Part shown: positions 44,860 through 53,763 of the stretch, one piece after another
How positions within the stretch are numbered: the stretch's first letter is position 1
Layout of the letters: each line of letters opens with the position of its first letter
Assembly: GCA_016286165.1 (NCBI GenBank)
Contig: JAEESE010000017.1
Span: 1 to 64,000 of the forward strand
Reading direction: 5' to 3'
Source of the DNA: Bacteroidaceae bacterium
GTDB lineage: Bacteria; Bacteroidota; Bacteroidia; Bacteroidales; Bacteroidaceae
Length of the DNA stretch: 64,000 nucleotides
Position numbers and translations under genes: made by a program
Notes under the pieces: generated by a model
What the model saw: the letters and a program-made list of their open reading frames with translations, nothing else
Database searches by the model: none
What the model was told of the DNA's origin: nothing

Positions 44860-44867
44860 TACCTTTG
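44860..44867 (+). promoter_or_regulatory. -7 element TACCTTTG of rpsO
   Basis: TACCTTTG 112 bp before the rpsO start. The leader after it (44875-44978) is GC-richer than its surroundings and could hold a structured S15 autoregulatory site; I could not fold it by eye. Confidence 0.65.
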
Positions 44868-44978
44868 CAGCCGCTAACAAAAATAGCTGCATTCGAGGGT
44901 GGGTGCGCGACGACAGGCTGACGACGGCTCTCCACCTAAAGGATGTAATTCTCAAACCTCTTAATCAGCCAATACATT

Positions 44979-45248
44979 ATGTATTTAGATTCAGCTAAAA
45001 AGGCCGAGCTCTTTGAAAAGTTCGGCGGTGGCGCAACCAACACTGGCAGCGCCGAGAGCCAGATTGCACTCTTCAGCTTCCGCATCGCTCACCTCACCGA
45101 GCACATGAAGCAGAACCGCAAGGACCACAGCACAGAACGCGCCCTCACGGGCCTCGTAGGTAAGCGCCGCGCGCTCCTCAACTATCTGAAGAAGCGCGAT
45201 ATCACACGCTACCGTGCTATCGTCAAGGCTCTGGGTCTGCGTAAGTAA
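44979..45248 (+). CDS. rpsO: 30S ribosomal protein S15
   Basis: An 89-residue S15. Conserved blocks include TGSAESQIALFSFRIAHLTEH near residue 22 (broken here by position) and the C-terminal GLVGKRRALLNYLKKRD. It binds 16S rRNA early in 30S assembly. Length is normal. It is a single-gene unit with its own promoter and a terminator at 45314. Confidence 0.97.
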   Translation: MYLDSAKKAELFEKFGGGATNTGSAESQIALFSFRIAHLTEHMKQNRKDHSTERALTGLVGKRRALLNYLKKRDITRYRAIVKALGLRK

Positions 45249-45313
45249 TCAGGCAGTCCACCCACGCCCTCTTCGGAGGGAGCGGTCACTTTTCAAGAAG
45301 TGAAGTCTTAACC

Positions 45314-45347
45314 AAAGTGAGAAGTGCTCGCACTCCTCACTTTTTTG
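45314..45347 (+). terminator. rpsO terminator
   Basis: AAGTGAG-A-AGTGC, two bases, GCACT-C-CTCACTT, then TTTT; a 12-bp stem with one opposed mismatch. Confidence 0.85.
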
Positions 45348-45388
45348 CTTTTAAACAAAACAAGAACCATTCCATTCACCCAACCACT

Positions 45389-47980
45389 ATGAGCAAGAAT
45401 ACCCTGAAGTCGTTCCTTCCCGACCTCCTGGCCATCCTCTTCTTCGTTGGCCTCTCCTTTGCTTACTTCATAAAGCCTGTCAGCGAAGGCCTCGTGCTTA
45501 CCGGCCACGACCACAGCGGCGGAGTAGGCGCCTCATCAGAGATGGAGGCTTATCGCCAAGCACACAATGGCGAGCGTACACGCTGGACCAACACCCTCTT
45601 CTCCGGCATGCCTACCTACCAGATGGCTCCCTCTTATCCGTCTACCGACAACCTGCAGAAGGTGGAAAGCGTATACAAGCTTTTCCTGCCCGACTACGTA
45701 GTGCTGGTGTTTATCATGCTGCTGGGCTTCTACATCCTACTGCGCGCTTTCGACTTCAAGGCTTGGATGGCAGCGTTGGGCGCCGTCGTATGGGCATTCT
45801 CAAGTTACTACTTTATCATTATTGGCGCAGGGCATATCTGGAAGTTCTACACTCTGGCTTACATCCCGCCCACGATAGCCGGCATGGTACTCTGCTACCG
45901 CGGTCGCTACGGCTGGGGTTTCGTAGTAACGGCTTTCTTCATGGCTCTTCAGATCTTGTCGAACCACGTACAGATGAGCTATTACTTCGCTATTGTCATC
46001 GGTTTGATGGCGCTGGCGTTCCTGTTTGAAGCGAAAGAAGGATCTCAGTCGGCCTCATCAGCAGAAGGCAAAGCCTCTTCATCATTCGTGAAGTGGCTCA
46101 AAGGCACTGCGACCTTTGCCCTCGGCTGTATCATAGGTATAGCCATCAACGCTTCCAACCTGTACCACACATGGGAATACTCAAAAGAGTCGATGCGCGG
46201 AAAGAGCGAATTGACACAGAAAACCAAAGATCCCGCCAACCAGACTTCCAGCGGTCTCGAACGCGACTACATCACAGCATGGAGCTATGGCATTGGTGAG
46301 ACATGGTCGTTGCTCGTTCCCAATGTGAAGGGCGGTGCCTCACAGCCTCTCACACAAAGCAAGACAGCTATGAGCAAGGCAGACCAGATGTATTTGCCCG
46401 TATACCAAAGCCTTGGACAATACTGGGGCGAGCAGCCTGGCACCAGCGGTCCTGTCTATGTAGGAGCTTTCATCATGTTTCTCTTCATCCTCGGCCTATT
46501 CATAGTAAAAGGACCGATGAAATGGGCACTTTTCATCGCTACATTGCTTTCCATAACCCTCGCATGGGGTAAGAACTTCATGCCTTGGACCGACTTATGG
46601 CTCGACTATGTTCCCATGTACGACAAATTCCGTACTGTGGCCTCCATACTCGTCATTGCCGAGTTCACCATTCCTCTGCTTGCCATGCTTGCATTGAAGG
46701 AGATAATAAAGCCATCGAGTCAGGTGGGCCTTAAGGAATGTGGCTTTGCCCTTGCGCTGACAGCCCTTCCCTGCCTCCTCTTCTGGCTCATGCCCGATGC
46801 GTTCTTTGGCAACTACATCAGTTCTTCCGAGCAGCAGATGCTGACATCGGCAGCCCAGCAAGGCTACATACCGCAGGATATGTTGGCGCCCATCATGGCC
46901 AACCTCAATGATATGCGCCGCGCTGTGTTCAGTGCTGATGCAGGCCGTTCGCTCATCATCATCCTTGTGGGCTGCGCCGTGCTACTGGCTTACTATTTTA
47001 AGAAGATCAAGGCATGGCACGCTGTCGCTTGCCTCATCTTGCTTTGCACTGCCGATATGTGGGATGTCAACAAACGCTATCTCAACGATGCTATGTTCTC
47101 GGAACCGCAGCCCGCACAGCAGTTCTTCCAGAAGACGCCAACCGACGAGGCCATTCTCCAAGATACCGACCTCTATTATCGCGTGGCCAACCTCGCCGTA
47201 TCCACCTTCAACGACAACACCACCAGCTACTGGCATAAGTCTATAGGTGGCTATCATGCTGCCAAGCTGCGTCGCTATCAGGAACTCATAGAGGCTTATA
47301 TCCAGCCAGAGCTTATCAGTCTTCATCAGGCTGCAGCCGAGGCCGCCGGCCAACTCGAAGAAGTGAACGGTGACTCCATCTTCCCCGTCCTCAATATGCT
47401 TAACATGAAGTATGCCATCATGCCGCTGCAGGACGGTAAGACAATGCCCCTTCAGAATCCTTGGGCCATGGGCAACGCCTGGATGGTGGACGACGTATTC
47501 CTCGTAGCCAATGCCGATGAGGAACTGGCATCACTCTCAGCCTTCAACTTGCACACTGCAGCAATTGTTGACCGCCGTTTTACCGACAAGATTCCAGCCG
47601 AACTAATAAGTGCAGGAGGTCCCGACTCGCTGGCTGCCGCTCCTCGTACAAACAGCGTCACGCTTCTCACTTATGAAGCCAACGCCCTTACATACGAAGC
47701 TGAAACAGACCACCAGTGCCTTGCCGTCTTCTCGGACATCTACTATCCTGGTTGGAAATGCTTGGTCGATGGCCAACCTGCCGATGTTCTCCGTGCCAAC
47801 TACGTCCTACGCGCTGTAGTGTTGCCCGCCGGAAAGCATAAGATAGAGTTCCGCTTCGACCCGCAAAGCCTCCATACCACTGAGGCTATCGCCACAGCCG
47901 CCCTCATACTTCTCGCCCTTCTCGTGCTCGCCCTCATCGGATGGAGCATTTTCAAGGGTAGGAATAAGAAAGAGGATTAA
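45389..47980 (+). CDS. YfhO family multi-spanning membrane protein
   Basis: A large inner-membrane protein of 863 residues with about 13 hydrophobic helices (for example LPDLLAILFFVGLSFAYF near residue 9 and YVVLVFIMLLGFYILL near 105) and a soluble C-terminal part before a last helix. It begins with a large periplasmic loop containing TGHDHSGG. Layout and the DIYYPGWK-type motif near the end match the YfhO family, which are GT-C-like envelope proteins of uncertain substrate. The ATG at 45389 was chosen; the upstream start at 45317 falls inside the rpsO terminator. Confidence 0.82.
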   Translation: MSKNTLKSFLPDLLAILFFVGLSFAYFIKPVSEGLVLTGHDHSGGVGASSEMEAYRQAHNGERTRWTNTLFSGMPTYQMAPSYPSTDNLQKVESVYKLFLPDYVVLVFIMLLGFYILLRAFDFKAWMAALGAVVWAFSSYYFIIIGAGHIWKFYTLAYIPPTIAGMVLCYRGRYGWGFVVTAFFMALQILSNHVQMSYYFAIVIGLMALAFLFEAKEGSQSASSAEGKASSSFVKWLKGTATFALGCIIGIAINASNLYHTWEYSKESMRGKSELTQKTKDPANQTSSGLERDYITAWSYGIGETWSLLVPNVKGGASQPLTQSKTAMSKADQMYLPVYQSLGQYWGEQPGTSGPVYVGAFIMFLFILGLFIVKGPMKWALFIATLLSITLAWGKNFMPWTDLWLDYVPMYDKFRTVASILVIAEFTIPLLAMLALKEIIKPSSQVGLKECGFALALTALPCLLFWLMPDAFFGNYISSSEQQMLTSAAQQGYIPQDMLAPIMANLNDMRRAVFSADAGRSLIIILVGCAVLLAYYFKKIKAWHAVACLILLCTADMWDVNKRYLNDAMFSEPQPAQQFFQKTPTDEAILQDTDLYYRVANLAVSTFNDNTTSYWHKSIGGYHAAKLRRYQELIEAYIQPELISLHQAAAEAAGQLEEVNGDSIFPVLNMLNMKYAIMPLQDGKTMPLQNPWAMGNAWMVDDVFLVANADEELASLSAFNLHTAAIVDRRFTDKIPAELISAGGPDSLAAAPRTNSVTLLTYEANALTYEAETDHQCLAVFSDIYYPGWKCLVDGQPADVLRANYVLRAVVLPAGKHKIEFRFDPQSLHTTEAIATAALILLALLVLALIGWSIFKGRNKKED

Positions 47981-47987
47981 ATATGAC

Positions 47988-48016
47988 AAAGCCCGCTTCA
48001 AAAGCGGGCTTTTGTT
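47988..48016. terminator. bidirectional terminator between YfhO and the rRNA methyltransferase gene
   Basis: AAAGCCCGCTT, a three-base loop and AAGCGGGCTTT. T-runs on both sides allow it to end both convergent transcripts. Confidence 0.85.
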
Positions 48017-48049
48017 ATAATAAGGATTAGTACCGAAACAATCGGTTTT

Positions 48050-49402
48050 TTATGGGAATAATGTATGGGGGGCAAAATGCCCGCTGCGGATGCGCCATTC
48101 CTTGGGGTATAGGTTATTGGCACGCGAGCCTATGTTCTTTGCCAAGCCGAGGCGCTGGCCGTGGTAGCAAAGCTGCACTATGCCACGAGGAGCATCTGGT
48201 GGAAGAGCTATGGCTTCGCGTTGTAGATAACGGAAGGCATCAACAAGGGAAATTTCAACACGAGGAATAGCAGCATCACTACCCTGCCCTACCCGTTTAG
48301 AAGAGGAAACGGCACCCTCTGGCGAATCAAGCAAATCGGTTGGTAAAACTGTCAAGTTTTTGGCAATCGAATCGATGAAATGGGCGTTTTTTGATCCCTC
48401 ATCAGATTCGCCATGCTTTTGCAAAAGCGCACAGAAAAAGCCTTCGCCACGCACAAGGCCTGGGATGAAATGGCAGAAAGGAAGGGCAGAACTTAATTGA
48501 TCATCGACATTTGCCAATGAAGAAGGATTTGTCAACGGGGCTGCGCTAAGAGAATGCCGGCGAAGATCACCGAGGACGTGCCACGATGAATCCACGGGAA
48601 TGGGTATGATGTCTGCACCAAGTTCACGAGCTATCCATTCTACGTTGCACTCGTCTTCCTCAGGATTGAAGGTGCACGTGCTGTAAATCATTAAACCTCC
48701 CGGGCGCAATGCCGGCCAGATATCTTCGACAATAGAGCGTTGCAAGGCTGCACAGTCGGCCACGAACTGAGGCGACCACTGCCGACGCGCTTCATCTTCC
48801 TTACGCATCATACCTTCGCCGGAGCATGGCACGTCAGCCAAAATAATGTCGAAGCCTGCAAACAAGCGGTCGCGGTTGGCTACACGGGCAATATCCTTGG
48901 CATAAGCCTGCGTAACAACGACATTCCCGCTCCCCCACTTCGCCATGTTCTCGGCAAGCACCTGAGCGCGCTGGCGCAATGGTTCATTGCTTACAAGCAT
49001 AGCCTCAGGCGGCAACAATGAACGCAGGATGGTGCTCTTACCACCAGGGGCTGCGCATAGGTCAAGAACCGTGGACGCTGATTTTTGAAAGTTAATGGAG
49101 ACGTTGAGCCTTCGCAGCACATGTGCCAAGAACATAGAACTGGCTTCCTGAACGTAGTAGGCGCCTGCGTGCAGAAGAGGATCGGCAGTAAACTGCGGGC
49201 GCTGGTTAAGGTAAATACCTTCGGAACACCACGGCACACGACTTTCACCATCCTCAGGCCAAGCATCTGCTGGCAGGCGGGCCGGATTAATTCGTATGCT
49301 TACCGGAACCTCCTCATCGAGACCTCGCACGAGGGCGTCAACCATCTCACCGTCCCAAACGCGGCGAAAATAGTCCTCGAAACCAGCTGGCAGAGCAATC
49401 AT
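48050..49402 (-). CDS. rRNA cytosine-C5 methyltransferase (RsmB/RsmF, NOL1/NOP2/Sun type)
   Basis: A cytosolic SAM-dependent enzyme of 450 residues. Motifs: [13 protein letters not shown] near residue 110 (SAM site), [12 protein letters not shown] near 190 (motif IV Cys) and [12 protein letters not shown] near 240 (motif VI Cys). A C-terminal domain (about 320-450) resembles the RsmF tail. It overlaps the stop of the upstream transporter gene by 4 bp (ATGA), so translation is probably coupled. Confidence 0.9.
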   Translation of the reverse strand: MIALPAGFEDYFRRVWDGEMVDALVRGLDEEVPVSIRINPARLPADAWPEDGESRVPWCSEGIYLNQRPQFTADPLLHAGAYYVQEASSMFLAHVLRRLNVSINFQKSASTVLDLCAAPGGKSTILRSLLPPEAMLVSNEPLRQRAQVLAENMAKWGSGNVVVTQAYAKDIARVANRDRLFAGFDIILADVPCSGEGMMRKEDEARRQWSPQFVADCAALQRSIVEDIWPALRPGGLMIYSTCTFNPEEDECNVEWIARELGADIIPIPVDSSWHVLGDLRRHSLSAAPLTNPSSLANVDDQLSSALPFCHFIPGLVRGEGFFCALLQKHGESDEGSKNAHFIDSIAKNLTVLPTDLLDSPEGAVSSSKRVGQGSDAAIPRVEISLVDAFRYLQREAIALPPDAPRGIVQLCYHGQRLGLAKNIGSRANNLYPKEWRIRSGHFAPHTLFP

Positions 49403-51111
49403 ACTAAGCTATAAAGCAGCAGGATAATGAGCTGAGCAGTAAGGATGCGCAGGAACATGCACAGAGGATAGACGGTGGAGTAACCTACGGCTGGAGCATC
49501 GTTACCTGCTGTCTGGTTGGCATAAGCCAAGGCTGGCGGGTCAGTGGTGGCGCCGGCAATGAGGCCCATAAGCGTGTAGTAGTTCATCTTATAGCGCAGA
49601 CGGGCAAGCACACCTATGATAATAATAGGTATCACGGTGATGAGGAAGCCTGTCCACACGTAGGTGAGGCCATCGCCCTCGGTTACCGTATGCCAGAAAG
49701 TAGCGCCAGCCTTGATGCCCACGGATGCGAGGAAGAGCACAAGACCGAACTCACGCAACATTAGATTGGCCGACGTTGTGGTGTATGATACCAAGTGAGC
49801 CTTGTAGCCGAAGCGTCCGATGAGAATTGCGATGATCAGCGGACCGCCAGCCAAACCAAGCTTCACAGGGGTAGGCACACCAGGCAGTGCGATAGGCATC
49901 ATGCCGAAAAGGATACCTACAACGATACCGATGAACAAAGCTGCCAGATTGGGATGATCGAGGCGCTTAACCTCATTACCCATGACATTTGCCACGCGCT
50001 CGACAGCGTCCTCGGGACCTACGCATACGAGCTTGTCGCCTATCTGAATACGCAGGTTCTGGTCGGCGAAGAGGTTGACGCCGTTGCGTCGTACACGCGT
50101 GACGTTGACGCCATAGACCGAACTGAAATGCAACTGACCGAAGGTCTTGCCGTTGACACTGGGCTGAGTGACAAGGATATTCTTCGACACCATAGGCACG
50201 TCCTGTTCTGCCCATTCCACATGGTCCACGGGACCTATGAAGGCAGAAATAGCCTCCCAATCGTCCTCGGCACAGGTGATATACATGAGGTCGCCCACGT
50301 TCACTACGGTGTCGCGATTAGGTATGGACACATGACCGTCGTGCAAGAAGCGCGAGCAAACGAAGTTACGGCCAAGGAAATTGCGAACTTGAAGTATTGT
50401 ACGACCATTGAGTGCCTTGTTCTCGGCACGAAGCGTCATGCGATGCGGCTTGGCGTGCGGGTTCTCATTGAGTTCCCTCTCTATCTGCTCGGTCTCCTTC
50501 TTAAGACTGATACGGCAGATATAACGAATGGCTATCGTTGCTCCTATGATTCCCACTACGCCAAGAGGATAAGCACAAGCATAGCCTGAAGCTATCTGGG
50601 GCATCTCAGAAACCCCTTTGTAGATAGAGCCAACGGCTTCGGATGCGGCACCAAGACCCGGTGTGTTGGTGATAGCTCCGCACAGCACACCCGTCATCAT
50701 TGACAGGTTCCACACGTTCTCGCCGCCCTTAATCTCAGGCTTGTAGAACAATATGAAATAAAGGGCGAGCATGGTTATCACGTTCAAGCCCACGATGCCC
50801 ATAGCCAAAGCATTCTGACGAATTCCGCCCTTGGCAAAACTCTCGAAGAAGCCAGGACCGACCTGCAAGCCTATGCAATAGACAAAAAGGATAAGACCGA
50901 AGTCCTGGACATAATTGAGAACGGCAGGTGTGCCTGTGAAACCGATATGACCGGCCAAGATGCCGGCAAACAAAACAAAGGTAACGCCCAGCGAGATACC
51001 GAAAATCTTGAAGCGCCCGAGTGCAATGCCCGCGGCTATCACAAGCGAATACAGCAACACGATATGTGCAATGCTGTCGGAGTTGGTAAAGAGACTAATG
51101 AGCCAATCCAT
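49399..51111 (-). CDS. AAE-type transporter with two TrkA-C domains (YidE/AspT-like)
   Basis: A membrane transporter of 570 residues. It has two sets of about five helices flanking a cytosolic part with two RCK/TrkA-C domains (about 200-285 and 295-380; [18 protein letters not shown] and [18 protein letters not shown]). The halves contain the inverted-repeat block [17 protein letters not shown] and [17 protein letters not shown]. Members include the Asp:Ala exchanger; the ligand here is unknown. The frame is open to 51204, but the -7 element TACTTTTG lies inside that extension, so 51111 is the start. Confidence 0.87.
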   Translation of the reverse strand: MDWLISLFTNSDSIAHIVLLYSLVIAAGIALGRFKIFGISLGVTFVLFAGILAGHIGFTGTPAVLNYVQDFGLILFVYCIGLQVGPGFFESFAKGGIRQNALAMGIVGLNVITMLALYFILFYKPEIKGGENVWNLSMMTGVLCGAITNTPGLGAASEAVGSIYKGVSEMPQIASGYACAYPLGVVGIIGATIAIRYICRISLKKETEQIERELNENPHAKPHRMTLRAENKALNGRTILQVRNFLGRNFVCSRFLHDGHVSIPNRDTVVNVGDLMYITCAEDDWEAISAFIGPVDHVEWAEQDVPMVSKNILVTQPSVNGKTFGQLHFSSVYGVNVTRVRRNGVNLFADQNLRIQIGDKLVCVGPEDAVERVANVMGNEVKRLDHPNLAALFIGIVVGILFGMMPIALPGVPTPVKLGLAGGPLIIAILIGRFGYKAHLVSYTTTSANLMLREFGLVLFLASVGIKAGATFWHTVTEGDGLTYVWTGFLITVIPIIIIGVLARLRYKMNYYTLMGLIAGATTDPPALAYANQTAGNDAPAVGYSTVYPLCMFLRILTAQLIILLLYSLV

Positions 51112-51169
51112 AAACGATGAATTATGAGTGACAAATGATAGAGTAAAGGCGAGTATACCTTTTCGAGTG

Positions 51170-51177
51170 CAAAAGTA
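51170..51177 (-). promoter_or_regulatory. -7 element TACTTTTG of the AAE transporter gene
   Basis: Read leftward, 58 bp before the chosen start. Confidence 0.65.
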
Positions 51178-51389
51178 CTTATTTTTCCGCTTATCTTCTG
51201 CCATTTACCTCTTTTTTCTGTCGTTTTCCATTGTTTTTTATCTTGGAGCAATGAAAACATACAAGTGTAGAGTGGTTAAGAGGCTACATTAATGAGCGGA
51301 CTTAGGTGGTCTGTAATTGTTTATGTTAGAAAAGGAGTGACTTAGTGGAAATATTTTATTGTTCCCATACATAATTAAGAAAAAACACG

Positions 51390-51397
51390 TATCTTTG
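51390..51397 (+). promoter_or_regulatory. -7 element TATCTTTG of purE
   Basis: TATCTTTG 78 bp before the purE start; probably serves purE-ispG-cysS-nagB because no terminator is seen until 56221. Confidence 0.65.
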
Positions 51398-51475
51398 CGG
51401 CGAGAATAATGACAACGGTCACGTAAAAGGCCGCAACGCCAGTCGTTAAACGAAATCAAATCATACTATACAATT

Positions 51476-51997
51476 ATGTCTCCTCTTGTATCAATCATCA
51501 TGGGCAGCACCAGCGACCTGCCCGTAATGGAGAAAGCTGCGCAGTTCCTCGACGATATGGAAGTGCCATTCGAGATGAATGCCCTGTCGGCTCATCGCAC
51601 ACCATCAGAGGTGGAGCGTTTTGCCAAAGAGGCTGAGGGGCGCGGGCTGAAGGTAATTATAGCTGCCGCAGGCATGGCTGCTGCTCTGCCCGGAGTGATA
51701 GCCGCTCAGACCACGCTACCCGTCATAGGCGTTCCTATCAAGGGAATGCTCGACGGCTTGGACGCTCTCTTGTCTATCGTCCAGATGCCTCCAGGTATCC
51801 CAGTAGCTACAGTAGGTGTGAATGGCGCACAGAACGCCGCCGTGCTTGCATGTGAGATGTTGGCGCTTACTGACCCGACTCTGGCTGAGCGTATGCATGC
51901 TTACAAGGACGGCCTCTCTGCCAAAATCGTGAAAGCGAATCAGGCATTGGCTGAGGTGACTTATAAGTTCAGGGTTCCCTCGTCACTTTCCATTTAA
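51476..51997 (+). CDS. purE: 5-(carboxyamino)imidazole ribonucleotide mutase PurE
   Basis: A cytosolic 173-residue class I PurE of purine synthesis. GSTSDLPVMEKA near residue 10, the SAHRTP motif near 39, AAAGMAAALPGV near 63 and GVPIKGMLDGLDALLSIVQMP (cut here to family block) are conserved; the His in SAHRTP is catalytic. Length is typical. It is followed by ispG after 41 bp. Confidence 0.95.
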   Translation: MSPLVSIIMGSTSDLPVMEKAAQFLDDMEVPFEMNALSAHRTPSEVERFAKEAEGRGLKVIIAAAGMAAALPGVIAAQTTLPVIGVPIKGMLDGLDALLSIVQMPPGIPVATVGVNGAQNAAVLACEMLALTDPTLAERMHAYKDGLSAKIVKANQALAEVTYKFRVPSSLSI

Positions 51998-52038
51998 GGG
52001 GAGGATAGTCACCTCAAAAGAATAGAAAGACATTGCCT

Positions 52039-53748
52039 ATGTCAGAAACATCATCCACTCAAGTACATTCCACTCTCCCCCAGGGGGAGCGGAGCGGAGG
52101 TTATGGTCGCAGACGACCCACCCATGAAGTGCGTGTTGGTAATATCGGCATAGGAGGCGATAATCCTGTGCGGGTACAGTCGATGTGCACTACATCGACG
52201 ATGGACACCGACGGCTGTGTGCGTCAGATTCTGGCCATTGCCGCGGCTGGCGGCGAACTGGTACGCCTGACAACGCAAGGCGTACGCGAGGCGGAGAACA
52301 TGAAGGTTATCCGCGAGCGCGTGAGGGCAGCAGGCTGCACGGTGCCGCTCGTGGCCGACGTGCATTTTAACCCTGCCGTGGCCGATGTTGCAGCGCTCTA
52401 TTGCGAGAAAGTGCGCATCAATCCAGGCAACTACGTCGATGCAGCACGTAAGTTCAAACAGCTCGAATACACCGACGAGGAATATGCAGCCGAGCTGCAG
52501 AAGATTGAGGACCGCCTTGTGCCTTTCCTAAATATCTGCCGCGAGCATGGCACAGCCGTGCGCATCGGCGTGAACCACGGCAGCCTGAGCGACCGCATCA
52601 TGTCGCGCTACGGCGACACGCCTGCCGGCATCGTGGAGTCGTGTATGGAATTCCTGCGCGTGTGCATGCGCGAACATTTTATGAATGTAGTCGTCTCCAT
52701 CAAGGCCTCGAACACGGTGGTGATGGTGGAGAGCGTGCGTCTGCTGTGCAAGGCCATGGATGCCGAAGGCATGACGTTTCCGCTACATCTTGGTGTGACG
52801 GAAGCCGGCGAGGGCGAGGACGGCCGACTGCGAAGTGCCGTAGGCATCGGTGCCCTGCTCATCGACGGCATCGGCGACACGATCCGCGTCAGCCTCAGCG
52901 AGCCGCCCGAGAACGAGATACCCGTAGCCTACAGTCTGCTGCAGGCAGCACGCCTACGCACCACGAAGACCGAGTTCATCTCATGTCCGGGCTGCGGCCG
53001 CACGCTCTACGACCTGCCCGCCACCATCCAGCGCGTCAAGGCAGCTTTTGAGCAGGCCGGCAAGGCCGACAAGCAACTTGCCGAGCGGCTGGCAGGGCTG
53101 AAGATTGCCATCATGGGATGCATCGTCAACGGCCCCGGCGAGATGGCCGATGCCGACTACGGCTACGTCGGCGCAGCCCGCGGCAAAGTCAGCCTCTATC
53201 GCGGCAAAGAATGTGTGGAAAAGAATATAGATGAGGAATCCGCTCCCCAAAGACTTCTTGCACTCATAGAGGCCCCTCTCCCCGCTCCCCCCGTGGGGGG
53301 GAGGGCCGCCTTATCCTCTGAAAACACAGCGAGCGGCTATGCGGCTCTCCCCCCCACGGGGGGAGCGGGGAGAGGGGCTATACCTGTGTATAAGACCGCT
53401 GATACAATGAATTATCCTTTGCTTAAGGATTTTGCTCGCGAAAATCGGTATCACCCAACAGAAGCAGAATCGATTCTATGGGATTATCTGAAAGGCTATT
53501 CATTAAATTATCCCTTTAGAAGACAACATATCATCGGGAACTTCATAGCGGATTTCGCATGTCTTCCTAAAAAGCTCGTCATCGAAATCGATGGTGGTTA
53601 CCATCAATTGCCCAACCAACAGGTTAGCGACGCAGATCGAACACAATGGTTGGAGCAACAAGGATTCAAAGTCATCAGATTTACAAATGAAGAGGTCATC
53701 GGTGATGTCGATTCTGTCATTTCTAACATAAAAGAATATTTGAAATAA
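52039..53748 (+). CDS. ispG: IspG (HMBPP synthase) fused in frame to a DUF559 Vsr-like nuclease domain
   Basis: A 569-residue fusion. Residues about 25-410 are IspG of the MEP isoprenoid pathway: VRVQSMCTTSTMDT, LVADVHFNP, KVRINPGNY, IGVNHGSLSDRI, and the [4Fe-4S] site SCPGCGR with GCIVNGPGE. Residues about 411-447 are translated palindromic repeats ([21 protein letters not shown]). Residues 457-569 are a DUF559 domain (HPTEAESILWDYLKG, FRRQHIIGNFIADFA, LVIEIDGGYH), a Vsr-like fold with putative catalytic Asp/Glu/His. The N terminus also carries a palindrome-derived stretch (STLPQGERSGG). IspG should still work because its domains are complete. DUF559 could also be made from an internal ATG at 53407. 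Most Bacteroidota IspG that I recall have an extra middle domain; it is not seen here. Confidence 0.88.
   Translation: MSETSSTQVHSTLPQGERSGGYGRRRPTHEVRVGNIGIGGDNPVRVQSMCTTSTMDTDGCVRQILAIAAAGGELVRLTTQGVREAENMKVIRERVRAAGCTVPLVADVHFNPAVADVAALYCEKVRINPGNYVDAARKFKQLEYTDEEYAAELQKIEDRLVPFLNICREHGTAVRIGVNHGSLSDRIMSRYGDTPAGIVESCMEFLRVCMREHFMNVVVSIKASNTVVMVESVRLLCKAMDAEGMTFPLHLGVTEAGEGEDGRLRSAVGIGALLIDGIGDTIRVSLSEPPENEIPVAYSLLQAARLRTTKTEFISCPGCGRTLYDLPATIQRVKAAFEQAGKADKQLAERLAGLKIAIMGCIVNGPGEMADADYGYVGAARGKVSLYRGKECVEKNIDEESAPQRLLALIEAPLPAPPVGGRAALSSENTASGYAALPPTGGAGRGAIPVYKTADTMNYPLLKDFARENRYHPTEAESILWDYLKGYSLNYPFRRQHIIGNFIADFACLPKKLVIEIDGGYHQLPNQQVSDADRTQWLEQQGFKVIRFTNEEVIGDVDSVISNIKEYLK
52073..52100 (+). 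repeat. palindrome-like element at the IspG N terminus
   Basis: CTCTCCCC-CAGGGGGAG followed by CGGAGCGGAG. It resembles the type A hairpin with a shorter stem and encodes STLPQGERSGG before the first conserved IspG residue. Confidence 0.55.
53272..53309 (+). repeat. type A palindromic element, copy 1 (IspG end, left arm)
   Basis: GCCCCTCT, CCCCG, then CTCCCCCCGTGGGGGGGAG and GGCCGC. It is the inverted partner, with one mismatch in 38 bp, of the copy at 53341-53378. Confidence 0.9.
53341..53378 (-). repeat. type A palindromic element, copy 2 (right arm, inverted)
   Basis: The reverse complement of copy 1 except for one base. The two enclose 31 bp. Both are translated in frame between IspG and DUF559. 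Confidence 0.9.
53407..53748 (+). other. DUF559 (Vsr-like) nuclease domain, possibly also translated alone
   Basis: This in-frame segment encodes 113 residues starting at an ATG, close to the length of stand-alone DUF559 proteins. Motifs suggest a PD-(D/E)xK/Vsr-type nuclease: IADFACLPKK, VIEIDGGYH and a WLEQQGFKVIRF end strand. It is bracketed by type A elements (53272-53378 on the left, 53788-53818 on the right), as a mobile unit would be. Nuclease activity and mobility are inferred. Confidence 0.75.
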
Positions 53749-53763
53749 ATTATAGTAATCAAT

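Larger units (their letters stand above)
51112..51475. other. divergent intergenic region with the transporter and purE promoters
   Basis: Contains leftward TACTTTTG (51170-51177) and rightward TATCTTTG (51390-51397). The rest is AT-rich and shows no gene, repeat or hairpin that I could support. Confidence 0.55.

Noticed and set aside
51112-51204. Upstream start for the AAE transporter
   Set aside because: The promoter -7 element lies inside that extension, and the added residues are charged and unlike the family.
53272-53378. Ordinary terminator after ispG
   Set aside because: The frame stays open through both arms, there is no T-run, and the same element occurs inside cysS.
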